Positions 1 to 5,738 of a stretch of DNA of 17,388 nt are shown here, piece after piece. Both the position numbers and the translations under genes were made by a program. Source of the DNA: an uncultured Nitrososphaera sp. (GTDB lineage: Archaea; Thermoproteota; Nitrososphaeria; Nitrososphaerales; Nitrososphaeraceae); contig NZ_CAMLDP010000035.1 in NCBI RefSeq assembly GCF_946478925.1, positions 1-17,388 on the forward strand. Direction: 5' to 3'. The number at the start of each line of letters is the position of its first letter. The first letter of the stretch is position 1. Under the pieces are notes generated by a model. The model was not told the DNA's origin, did not search any database, and saw only the letters and a program-made list of their open reading frames with translations.

Positions 1-384
1 AGTTCCAAGGCGGCTATGAAAAGCATGGATGGCACCGGCAACTCCACGGCGTCTAATCAGACCAGTGCCATCAAGATGAGTGCGCAGGAGGTGAGCGAGA
101 CCTACCGGTGGTCGTCAACAAGCGACGGGACGATAAATCCCACACTAAAGATGACTGCCAACGCGGACAACACTGTGCAGATAGCAAACCCGACTGACGC
201 CAAGCACGAGCTGGTAATAGAATCCAACGGCAAGGAACTTGCAAGCAGCGGAGACATTGCGCCAAACGGCTCTGGGCAGCTTTCGTTCAAGCCTGCAACG
301 GCTGGCACGTTTGAATACCACTGCGAGTACCATCCGGACACGATGAAGGGGACAATCGAGGTAGCATCAGCAGGCACCTCGTAA
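1..384 (+). CDS. Small blue copper (cupredoxin) protein, copy 1, 5' end outside window
   Basis: This is the C-terminal part of a plastocyanin/amicyanin-like protein. The frame is open from base 1, so the ATG at 16 is probably internal and the signal anchor lies upstream of the window. The type 1 copper ligands are visible: a His in AKHEL, then Cys, His and Met in YHCEYHPDTMKG near the C-terminus (C-x2-H-x3-M, close to amicyanin). Such proteins carry single electrons on the outer face of the membrane, and ammonia-oxidising archaea use many of them in place of cytochromes c. From base 151 to 400, which covers the stop codon and the pyrimidine tract after it, the DNA is identical to the second copy at 3688-3937. 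The part before 151 is clearly more diverged. The redox partner cannot be told from sequence. The fold is confident; the exact role is open. Confidence 0.85.
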   Translation, partial: SSKAAMKSMDGTGNSTASNQTSAIKMSAQEVSETYRWSSTSDGTINPTLKMTANADNTVQIANPTDAKHELVIESNGKELASSGDIAPNGSGQLSFKPATAGTFEYHCEYHPDTMKGTIEVASAGTS

Positions 385-385
385 T

Positions 386-411
386 ACCTTTCTTCTTCTT
401 CTTCTTTTTTT
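386..411 (+). terminator. Pyrimidine/T-rich terminator after cupredoxin copy 1
   Basis: A run of CTT repeats ending in seven T lies directly after the stop codon, with no hairpin before it. Archaeal RNA polymerase terminates at such T-rich tracts. The first 15 bases are shared with the tract behind the second cupredoxin gene. Confidence 0.5.
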
Positions 412-520
412 AGAATGTGCAGTACCGGAGCGGCTCTTGGGCTCGCTCTCTTTTTCTTATTTGTTTCAAAAGAAAGCCTGCTTGCGTTGGCATGAACAAT
501 GTGTACATGATATGATATAG

Positions 521-626
521 TGGACTGGGTGGGATTCGAACCCACGACCACCTACGTGTCCTCTGCCTGTATGACATACACACAGACATGCAAGGCAGGT
601 ATTCTACCGGACTAAACTACCAGCCC
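521..626 (-). tRNA. tRNA-Ala (anticodon TGC) with a 32-nt intron
   Basis: Read on the minus strand, the acceptor arms GGGCTGG and CCAGTCC pair over seven positions, with G3-U70, the hallmark of alanine tRNA, and A73 follows. The T arm is GTGGG-TTCGAAT-CCCAC. The anticodon stem CCTGC/GTAGG encloses the loop CTTGCA...C, giving anticodon TGC. Bases 557-588 form a 32-nt intron after position 37, the usual archaeal site, which is cut by the splicing endonuclease at a bulge-helix-bulge. The mature tRNA is 74 nt and CCA is not encoded. If the intron were ignored, a shifted stem CTGCC/GGCAG would suggest GCA (Cys), but G3-U70, A73 and the complete anticodon stem favour Ala. A TATA-like element lies at 651-659. 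Confidence 0.9.
557..588 (-). other. tRNA-Ala intron (canonical position 37/38)
   Basis: This segment interrupts the anticodon loop. Removing it restores a 7-nt loop closed by the CCTGC/GTAGG stem. Its ends, TGTCTG on the 5' side and CAG...GACA on the 3' side, can pair with each other, as expected for the central helix of a bulge-helix-bulge splice signal. The exact cut sites are inferred from the loop geometry. Confidence 0.75.
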
Positions 627-650
627 ACAGACTTAACGCTGAAAAAATGA

Positions 651-659
651 TAATTTAAG
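651..659 (-). promoter_or_regulatory. TATA-like box for tRNA-Ala
   Basis: On the minus strand this reads CTTAAATTA and is centred about 29 nt upstream of the tRNA 5' end, the normal archaeal TATA distance. It lies between the tRNA and the end of the aIF1A gene on the same strand, so the tRNA can be transcribed separately. Confidence 0.5.
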
Positions 660-663
660 TGTA

Positions 664-987
664 TTATTCTAATCCTTGCAGGTGGCCTTCTGCCTTCATC
701 TTTTCGGCGTGAGCCGAGATGTAGCGCCAGATGATATCTGCTCTTTCAGACTGGAAATCCCAGGGCGCGACCAGGACAAGGTCGTTGTCGCGGATCCACA
801 TCCTACGCTTTATCTTGCCTCTTATGCGGCACGTGCGCACCTTGCCATCGGTACATTTAACAATGATGTTGTCGCCGCCGACCAGCTTTATCACGCGGCC
901 TAGTAACTCGCCCTGCTGCGGCATGACCATTTCCTTCAGCTCTGATTCAGAAAGTACCTTTTTCTTGCCTATTTGTGGTCCCGACAT
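664..987 (-). CDS. eif1A: Translation initiation factor aIF1A
   Basis: This is the archaeal homologue of eukaryotic eIF1A and bacterial IF1. It binds the A site of the small ribosomal subunit and helps select the start codon with aIF1 and aIF2. The 107 residues match the family size. A basic, polar N-terminal tail (MSGPQIGKKK) is followed by an OB-fold at about residues 25-90 containing the family's typical GRVIKLVGGDNIIVKCTDG, CRIRGKIKRRMWI and GDLVLV-like strands (here NDLVLVAPWDF), then a short helical tail. The ATG at 987 begins right at the conserved N-terminus. A TATA-like ACTTTTAACC lies upstream at 1003-1012, so the leader is very short or absent. The tRNA-Ala gene follows 37 nt downstream on the same strand. 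The identification is secure. Confidence 0.96.
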   Translation of the reverse strand: MSGPQIGKKKVLSESELKEMVMPQQGELLGRVIKLVGGDNIIVKCTDGKVRTCRIRGKIKRRMWIRDNDLVLVAPWDFQSERADIIWRYISAHAEKMKAEGHLQGLE

Positions 988-1173
988 TATTCCGAAAGAT
1001 GGGGTTAAAAGTGTACTGCTCTAGCCTGCTCAACGCTTTTCATCCATTCCCGACCATATCCTGTGGATTTCTCAGGCCTTGCTCCGCGAGCCTGAGGTCC
1101 GCCGCGTGCGTTCCATACGTTATCTCAGGTTGCCACTGCAAATAATGATTTTTTTTGCACACAGGGTAGCGAC

Positions 1174-1184
1174 GATTAAATAAC
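1174..1184 (+). promoter_or_regulatory. TATA box of tRNA-Ile
   Basis: GATTAAATAAC is centred about 27 nt upstream of the tRNA-Ile 5' end and fits an archaeal TATA box. The preceding stretch 1021-1173 contains an inverted repeat (CTCAGGC at 1071-1077, GCCTGAG at 1090-1096) but no gene that I can support. Confidence 0.55.
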
Positions 1185-1205
1185 GCTCCCAGTTTTGAAA
1201 CAAAC

Positions 1206-1279
1206 GGGCCGTTAGCTCAGCTTGGTGGAGCGTTCGACTGATAATCGAAAGGTCGAGGGTTCAAATCCCTTACGGCCCA
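1206..1279 (+). tRNA. tRNA-Ile (anticodon GAT)
   Basis: This is a complete 74-nt cloverleaf: acceptor GGGCCGT pairs with ACGGCCC, the D arm is GCTC...GAGC, the anticodon arm is TTCGA-CTGATAA-TCGAA, and the T arm is GAGGG-TTCAAAT-CCCTT. The anticodon GAT reads ATC and ATT. The discriminator is A73. There is no intron and CCA is not encoded. It lies between aIF1A (minus strand) and the oxidoreductase gene (minus strand), in opposite orientation to both. Confidence 0.96.
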
Positions 1280-1325
1280 CCTAACTCTTCTCAAACAGCT
1301 ACCAGACTTGCGGGTGCCCTTGGCA

Positions 1326-2312
1326 TTATCCAGTGTACCGTGAGAAGCTCTTGATCACTTTCTCCAGAGATTCTGGGCTGCTGCTGTTGTTGTCAGGAAG
1401 TGAAGGATAAATGATTGGGTCAGTTACCCCGAGCCGGATGTATTCTGAGATCCTTTTGACGCACTCTTCAGCATTGCCATGAATGATTAGCCTGTCCGCC
1501 ATCTCCGCGGGAACAGACCGCCACGCTTCACTTGAGCTAGTGTTCAGAGCCGCGTCTATTTTTGCCACCTCATTGGCAAAACCCATCCTCATGAAGCTAT
1601 CGTGATACGGAGGTATCGCACAGAACCTTGCTACTGCACGCTTTGCATCAAGTATCGATTCCTTCTCTGACACTACTGTAACAAAATGACAGGCAATCCT
1701 GAATTGATCCGCACGCCCTTTTCTAGTTACTGAGCGAATGGTGCGAACGGCACGATCGGTGTAATCTAGTGTTGGTAGCATCAAGACTACTCCATCAGCA
1801 ACCTCCGCGACAGTCTTTACCATCCCTAGTCCCATGGCCGCGCCGTAGAGCGGAATGGAATACCTTGGAGTGAATCCGAGCTGGAAGTCTTGGATCTTGA
1901 AGAGAGAGCCTTGAAAAGAGGTTTTGGCACCAGAGAGGATACCGCGAAGCAACTGGAGCGTTTCGCGAAGTCTTGCCACTCTGTCTCCTGCGCTTGAACC
2001 CGAATCCTTCATCGGAGAGGAACCTGCACCAACGCCTAGAAGGAAGCGCCCTTGCGAGAGGTTTGACACGGTCGCCGCGCCCATCGCAAGCAGCGTAGGC
2101 AGACGCAGGCTCGCGTTTACAACTCCCGTGCAGATCCTTATCCTGTTTGTGACTTGCGAGAGAGCAGAGGCAAAGGCTACCGTGTCAACGTCGTTGACTT
2201 CGACAAGCCAGACGCTCTGAAACCCTGCTTCCTCGGCAGCTCTGACCGGCTTTATAAAGAACCGAGGATCGTCAAGACACCTGATGGCTATTCCCAGATT
2301 CGGTAGCTGCAT
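1326..2312 (-). CDS. LLM-class (luciferase-like) F420/flavin-dependent oxidoreductase
   Basis: This 328-residue protein has the TIM-barrel layout of the bacterial luciferase / methylene-tetrahydromethanopterin reductase superfamily, whose members carry hydride with F420 or FMN. The opening MQLPNLGIAI, the segment AAEEAGFQSVWLVEV, the IRICTGVVN strand (the place of the family's non-prolyl cis-peptide loop), SQGRFLLGVGAG, and the late GNAEECVKRISEYIRLGVTD are all typical, and the length is normal. The substrate cannot be read from sequence. It is not the methanogenic Mer itself in any way I can demonstrate. It is divergent from the methyltransferase at 2380 across a 67-bp AT-rich gap, so the two may share control. 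The ATG at 2312 starts directly at the first beta strand. Confidence 0.85.
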   Translation of the reverse strand: MQLPNLGIAIRCLDDPRFFIKPVRAAEEAGFQSVWLVEVNDVDTVAFASALSQVTNRIRICTGVVNASLRLPTLLAMGAATVSNLSQGRFLLGVGAGSSPMKDSGSSAGDRVARLRETLQLLRGILSGAKTSFQGSLFKIQDFQLGFTPRYSIPLYGAAMGLGMVKTVAEVADGVVLMLPTLDYTDRAVRTIRSVTRKGRADQFRIACHFVTVVSEKESILDAKRAVARFCAIPPYHDSFMRMGFANEVAKIDAALNTSSSEAWRSVPAEMADRLIIHGNAEECVKRISEYIRLGVTDPIIYPSLPDNNSSSPESLEKVIKSFSRYTG

Positions 2313-2379
2313 ACAATGTTGTAATGCAATCTAAAAATAGATAAAGAATCCTGAGCCAACAACAACACAAGTCCTGCAT
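2313..2379. promoter_or_regulatory. Divergent promoter region between oxidoreductase and methyltransferase
   Basis: This 67-bp gap separates the two start codons. The AT-rich core at 2329-2349 (CTAAAAATAGATAAAG) offers TATA-like elements in both directions, about 22-31 nt from the minus-strand ATG and about 40 nt from the plus-strand ATG. The exact boxes are not clear by eye. Confidence 0.4.
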
Positions 2380-3174
2380 ATGTTCACCAACGCCTATGCC
2401 TACGATAAATTCATGGGTCGGTGGAGTCGCCTGATTGCGCCACGCCTGGCAGAATTTGCAGGGATTCCTGATAGCGGCGGCAAGATCCTTGATGCTGGTT
2501 GTGGCATAGGCGTCCTAGCTTTTGCCATCGCCGAATTCAGACCACGCTGTCAGGTAGTGGGCATCGACATTTCCCAGGAGTATATCAGCTACGCCAAATC
2601 CCGCAACAATTACTCCGACAGGGTTCACTTTGAAATTGGTAACGTACAAAACCTTGCCTTTCCGGATGCAGCATTTAATGATAGCCTATCTCTGCTTGCG
2701 CTCAACTTCGTCCCAAATGCACCTAGGGCACTCTCTGAAATGAAGAGGGTAACAAAACCCGGAGGGCGAATTGCCGCGGCGGTGTGGGATTATGGCGACG
2801 GTATGGAGATGTTACGAGTGTTTTGGGATGCCGCGGTGGCTGTGGACGCAAACGCTAGCAGGCTTCATGAGAAGCATATGCCACTGTGCCGCACAGGCGA
2901 GCTCTCCGACCTGTGGAGGTCTGCTGCACTTGATGATATCCACGAACAGCCACTGGAAGTTGAGATGAATTTCAAATCTTTTCAGGACTATTGGGAGCCC
3001 TTCCTGACGGGTCAAGGCCCGGCCGGCGCATACGTGAAACGTGTCGGCCGCGACCGCCTATCAATCCTGCGTGAGGAAGTAAAAAGACAATTGAGACTTC
3101 AAGATGAGGCAGCCCCGTTTATCCTTCGCGGCCGAGTTTGGGCTGTACGCGGTTCCGTCCATGAGTCAAGATAA
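2380..3174 (+). CDS. Class I SAM-dependent methyltransferase
   Basis: A 264-residue Rossmann-fold methyltransferase of the UbiE/Methyltransf_11 kind. Motif I ILDAGCGIG is at residues 36-44, followed by the acidic end of strand 2 (VVGIDIS, about 59-65), the motif II region FPDAAFNDSLSLLALNF, and motif III with RVTKPGGRIAAAVWDY around 123-138. The C-terminal part has the lineage-typical WEPFLTGQGPAGAYVKRV (205-222). The acceptor is unknown. Twenty bases of this C-terminal segment (3002-3021) recur exactly at 3965-3984 behind the next gene, in a decayed copy. The ATG at 2380 is the first start in frame and begins a plausible N-terminal helix. The gene downstream is a cupredoxin on the same strand, 240 bp away. 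Confidence 0.85.
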   Translation: MFTNAYAYDKFMGRWSRLIAPRLAEFAGIPDSGGKILDAGCGIGVLAFAIAEFRPRCQVVGIDISQEYISYAKSRNNYSDRVHFEIGNVQNLAFPDAAFNDSLSLLALNFVPNAPRALSEMKRVTKPGGRIAAAVWDYGDGMEMLRVFWDAAVAVDANASRLHEKHMPLCRTGELSDLWRSAALDDIHEQPLEVEMNFKSFQDYWEPFLTGQGPAGAYVKRVGRDRLSILREEVKRQLRLQDEAAPFILRGRVWAVRGSVHESR

Positions 3175-3268
3175 CATGAGATACTGTATCACCGAACAGC
3201 ACGAAAAGTAATTTTCGAGCGGTTTTTCAAATCCAAAGGTCAAGCCAGCTTTCATTTGTCACTTTTTG

Positions 3269-3306
3269 CCTGGTCTTTCTCTCTCTTTCTCTCTTGCCTG
3301 TTTTCT
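3269..3306 (+). terminator. Long pyrimidine tract, probable terminator region
   Basis: Within the 240-bp gap between methyltransferase and cupredoxin lies a nearly pure CT tract with several short T runs. It could end transcription of the methyltransferase. The rest of the gap shows no open frame worth calling. Confidence 0.35.
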
Positions 3307-3378
3307 GCATAATGCTCTGTGATATTTTGTAGCGTTGATACCAAGAGTGGCATTCAGCAGTGGGAATCGTGTCCTGTC

Positions 3379-3386
3379 TATAAAAG
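3379..3386 (+). promoter_or_regulatory. TATA box of cupredoxin copy 2
   Basis: TATAAAAG is a near-ideal archaeal TATA box. It lies about 32 nt upstream of the ATG at 3415, which predicts a transcript with almost no 5' leader. Confidence 0.65.
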
Positions 3387-3414
3387 TGGTAAAACTAGAT
3401 AATTTGACTTGCAT

Positions 3415-3921
3415 ATGAACGCAACAAAAAAGACCAAGACTGTTGTTCCGATAGTTATCGCAGTGGCAGTCCTAGGCGCAGCAATAGCCGTATTGTCTTC
3501 TGCTGCTGGAACACACCAGAATAATGCATCCGCAACAGCAGCATCATCAGCAACCGGCGGCAGCCCATCAAGCTATACCACGACTTCCGCTGCTGCTACT
3601 ACCTCTCCTATAAAGATGAGTGCAAAGGAAGTGGATGAAACCTACCGGTGGTTAACAAGCGATGGCGGAAACAACCCGACGCTCAAAATGACTGCCAACG
3701 CGGACAACACTGTGCAGATAGCAAACCCGACTGACGCCAAGCACGAGCTGGTAATAGAATCCAACGGCAAGGAACTTGCAAGCAGCGGAGACATTGCGCC
3801 AAACGGCTCTGGGCAGCTTTCGTTCAAGCCTGCAACGGCTGGCACGTTTGAATACCACTGCGAGTACCATCCGGACACGATGAAGGGGACAATCGAGGTA
3901 GCATCAGCAGGCACCTCGTAA
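3415..3921 (+). CDS. Membrane-anchored small blue copper (cupredoxin) protein, copy 2
   Basis: The 168-residue protein has a short basic start (MNATKKTK), one hydrophobic segment (VVPIVIAVAVLGAAIAVL) acting as signal anchor or signal peptide, and an Ala/Ser/Thr-rich linker of about 40 residues. A single plastocyanin-like domain ends the protein. The copper ligands are the His in AKHEL and Cys, His and Met in YHCEYHPDTMKG. It would sit outside the membrane and shuttle electrons. I prefer the ATG at 3415 over the in-frame TTG at 3409 because the TATA box is about 32 nt upstream. The linker and first part of the domain differ from copy 1, whereas 3688-3937 is identical to 151-400, which points to recent gene conversion. 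There is no lipobox cysteine. Confidence 0.9.
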   Translation: MNATKKTKTVVPIVIAVAVLGAAIAVLSSAAGTHQNNASATAASSATGGSPSSYTTTSAAATTSPIKMSAKEVDETYRWLTSDGGNNPTLKMTANADNTVQIANPTDAKHELVIESNGKELASSGDIAPNGSGQLSFKPATAGTFEYHCEYHPDTMKGTIEVASAGTS

Positions 3922-3937
3922 TACCTTTCTTCTTCTT
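3688..3937 (+). repeat. 250-bp perfect direct repeat (partner 151-400)
   Basis: Bases 3688-3937 and 151-400 match at every position by eye. The repeat covers the C-terminal two thirds of the cupredoxin domain, the stop codon and the start of the CTT tract. Identity drops abruptly at both borders: upstream the genes are only roughly three-quarters alike, and downstream they are unrelated. The repeats are in direct orientation about 3.5 kb apart. Confidence 0.9.
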
Positions 3938-3943
3938 TTTCCC
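3921..3943 (+). terminator. Pyrimidine/T-rich terminator after cupredoxin copy 2
   Basis: A CTT-repeat tract ending in five T and three C follows the stop codon, the same type of signal as behind copy 1. Confidence 0.45.
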
Positions 3944-3960
3944 TCAAAAAACACCTGCAG

Positions 3961-4092
3961 ATGCTCCTGACGGGTCAAGGCCCGACATGCTCGTATGTGA
4001 AGCATGTTGTCTCTAAACAGTACGAAAATTACTCATCATGCGATTCTCCGCCCCCCCCCAAAAGATCAAGCCAAAATGTCAGCGTCGTTTAG
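3961..4092 (+). pseudogene. Decayed 3' remnant of a methyltransferase gene
   Basis: A short frame reading LLTGQGPTCSYVKHV lines up with FLTGQGPAGAYVKRV of the methyltransferase at 2380-3174. Twenty bases (3965-3984) are identical to 3002-3021. Further on, AACAGxACGAAAA and TCAAGCCA at 4016-4073 match bases 3195-3246 just behind the intact gene, which implies an internal deletion of roughly 140 bp. A run of nine C at 4051-4059 lies in the remnant. No motif I or other catalytic part remains, so it is not a working enzyme. Whether the 43-codon frame is translated is unknown. Confidence 0.6.
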
Positions 4093-4135
4093 TAAACACT
4101 AAAAATTACCGGCAAAATCTCCTATTTTGGGTATT

Positions 4136-4146
4136 CTTTTATAATT
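4136..4146 (+). promoter_or_regulatory. TATA box of the coiled-coil gene
   Basis: CTTTTATAATT is centred about 25 nt upstream of the ATG at 4166, so the message is probably leaderless. The earlier ATG at 4159 is out of frame and soon meets a stop. Confidence 0.55.
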
Positions 4147-4165
4147 CAACCTTGCCATATGGCAC

Positions 4166-4762
4166 ATGTCCTGCACATTAGATGATCTTAGATCGGCCGC
4201 TGGCGGCAGTACCTTGGGCGTAAACCTGATACCCTTTTCCACTCTACGCAGCGATGCAGCTAACGCGGCTGCGGAGGTGGCGCGCAGAAAGAGCGAAGCC
4301 GAAATCGATACAAATACGCTGAAAAACCAAAAGGAGAGCAAACTGTACGACATAAAGCAGCTCAAGGAAAAGATTGCAAACGAAGAAAGAGTAGAAGAAA
4401 CCTTGCGCCGCAAAGACAACATCGATGAATGGAAAAAGGAGATTGAAGAGAGTAACGACCGAATCAGCGAGATCAACGAAAAAATGACGAAGGGATTGGA
4501 AGCGCTTGACCGGCTTGCAGAGGCCCGCGCCAAATTGCGGGAATATTTCGACGAAGCCAAGAGCCAACTGTCTGATCTGAGGTCAAATCCTGAACGTGCA
4601 TTAGGAAGCAGCCCCTCAGACGAAGACAAGAAGAAATTAGAAGAGTACATCAGGATCATCTTGGGCGAGATTGAAGACGAAGAAAAGGGTCACAGGCAGG
4701 CCGAGGACGAGCTCCAGACATCTAGAAACAAGATCAAAGAAATACTTGCCAAAACTGAATAG
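4166..4762 (+). CDS. Coiled-coil protein of unknown function
   Basis: I do not recognise a family. The 198 residues are highly charged (rich in Lys, Glu and Asp). After a short N-terminal part without charge bias (MSCTLDDLRSAAGGSTLGVN), two long helical stretches with heptad-like spacing follow, about residues 35-130 and 148-195, separated by a Pro/Ser hinge (RSNPERALGSSPSDEDK). This suggests an antiparallel or dimeric coiled coil. There is no signal peptide, membrane helix or metal motif, so it is probably cytoplasmic. The TATA box at 4136-4146 supports the ATG at 4166. SMC hinge or prefoldin-like roles are possible but nothing specific supports them. It lies upstream of the FUN14 gene on the same strand, with a separate promoter between them. 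Confidence 0.75.
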   Translation: MSCTLDDLRSAAGGSTLGVNLIPFSTLRSDAANAAAEVARRKSEAEIDTNTLKNQKESKLYDIKQLKEKIANEERVEETLRRKDNIDEWKKEIEESNDRISEINEKMTKGLEALDRLAEARAKLREYFDEAKSQLSDLRSNPERALGSSPSDEDKKKLEEYIRIILGEIEDEEKGHRQAEDELQTSRNKIKEILAKTE

Positions 4763-4872
4763 GAAAGAAATCCAAGAGCCGTTGAAGAAAATGATGCCTG
4801 TGAAAGCGGGCAACTATTCTCTCTCTCTACACGTTCTTCTGCAATTGACCCCCGAACATTTTTCCTTGTAGC

Positions 4873-4879
4873 AATAAAT
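4873..4879 (+). promoter_or_regulatory. TATA-like box of the FUN14 gene
   Basis: AATAAAT is centred 26 nt upstream of the GTG at 4902. It supports that GTG as a leaderless start. The preceding gap 4763-4870 holds a CT-rich tract and nothing else I can name. Confidence 0.45.
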
Positions 4880-4901
4880 CCGGGCTGCGCAAACTAACAT
4901 C

Positions 4902-5240
4902 GTGAGCGTTGATCTTACTTCTGTCGCGGCATCGGTAGGCGTAGGCGGCGTCGCGGGCTTTGTCATTGGCTATGCGATAAAAAAAATCCTGAAAATAGTG
5001 ATGGTGATAATCGGGCTGTTTCTGGCTGCGCTTGCGTATCTGGCCAGCCAAGGCGTGATCTCTATAAACTGGGACAAGATAGGTTCGGCCTCCACTTCAA
5101 CCCTCGTGGGGATACAGAATGCGACGATAGGCGCGACGCCCGGCGCGGCGGACCAAGTGATGATGGCGCTTGCAAACATCGGCATCCCCCTCACGGGCAG
5201 TTTTGCGGCCGCGTTTGCGCTTGGGTTCATGAAGGGCTAA
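4902..5240 (+). CDS. FUN14 family membrane protein
   Basis: This 112-residue protein matches the FUN14 family, small membrane proteins found in archaea, bacteria and eukaryotic mitochondria. The biochemical role of the archaeal members is not established. The family signature is clear: a Gly-rich first helix (GVGGVAGFVIGYAIKKILKI), a second helix (VMVIIGLFLAALAYLASQGVI) followed by INWDKI, and a final Gly/Ala-rich helix with GSFAAAFALGFMKG. The start is GTG, supported by a TATA-like box 26 nt upstream. It lies 54 bp before another small membrane protein gene on the same strand, which has its own TATA-like element. Confidence 0.88.
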   Translation: MSVDLTSVAASVGVGGVAGFVIGYAIKKILKIVMVIIGLFLAALAYLASQGVISINWDKIGSASTSTLVGIQNATIGATPGAADQVMMALANIGIPLTGSFAAAFALGFMKG

Positions 5241-5263
5241 GCTATAGAAGAATCTCCGATATT

Positions 5264-5271
5264 GCTTAAAT
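5264..5271 (+). promoter_or_regulatory. TATA-like box of the small membrane protein gene
   Basis: GCTTAAAT is centred 27 nt upstream of the TTG at 5295. It argues for the TTG, rather than the in-frame ATG at 5313, as the first translated codon. Confidence 0.4.
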
Positions 5272-5294
5272 CCTAGAGCCGCAGTTGAGAGACG

Positions 5295-5738
5295 TTGCTC
5301 CAGCCGCTGCTGATGCAGGCCGAAGCGTTGATAGCCGCACTCGCCCTCGTCTTTGGGCTCTTGATCCTGTGGGTACTGGTCTCGATACCGGTGTGGATTG
5401 CGGCAAAAGTGGTGACTGTCGGAAAAGCCCGCTTTACGCGAGCGATGCTGGTGACTGCTGCCGGCCCCATAGTCTATGCCATTGTGTTCTTTCTCTCTAG
5501 CGCTATCCTGCACATGACGCTTGGAGAAAAGATATTCATAACTACCATAGCTTTCATCCTTGCGTTCATTGCCTGGATAGGCGTCTTCAAGCTGGGCTTT
5601 GACACGGGGTGGCTGCGCGCGCTAGGAATTGCCATCCTTGCGACCATAGTGTTTGCCGTGATAGGCACGATAATCACGATAGGCTTGCAGGCGCTGATAC
5701 CTCAGGCCCCGCCGATAACGCCGTTCCCTACGTTCTAG
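5295..5738 (+). CDS. Small four-helix membrane protein, unknown function
   Basis: I do not recognise this 147-residue protein. It has four hydrophobic segments at about residues 10-35, 50-72, 80-103 and 108-133, with short basic loops (KVVTVGKARFTR) and a Pro-rich tail (PQAPPITPFPTF). No catalytic motif is visible. The TTG start fits the TATA-like box 27 nt upstream; the ATG at 5313 would remove six residues and leave all helices intact. Its stop codon overlaps the end of the opposite-strand regulator gene by 11 bp, so the two genes are convergent and the transcripts must overlap. Confidence 0.75.
   Translation: MLQPLLMQAEALIAALALVFGLLILWVLVSIPVWIAAKVVTVGKARFTRAMLVTAAGPIVYAIVFFLSSAILHMTLGEKIFITTIAFILAFIAWIGVFKLGFDTGWLRALGIAILATIVFAVIGTIITIGLQALIPQAPPITPFPTF

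Noticed and set aside
102..551. 149-codon minus-strand frame over cupredoxin copy 1, with a similar frame over copy 2
   Set aside because: Both arise from the same duplicated DNA and lie opposite the real gene; the first also runs into the tRNA-Ala gene.
1021..1173. Open minus-strand frames and an inverted repeat (1071-1077 with 1090-1096) between aIF1A and tRNA-Ile
   Set aside because: One frame reads plausibly near its end (EWMKSVEQARAVHF) but lacks a start codon over most of its length and is shorter than 50 codons; the hairpin has a 12-base loop and no T-tract.
4051..4059. Run of nine C as a phase-variable tract
   Set aside because: It lies in a decayed gene remnant with no intact frame to switch.
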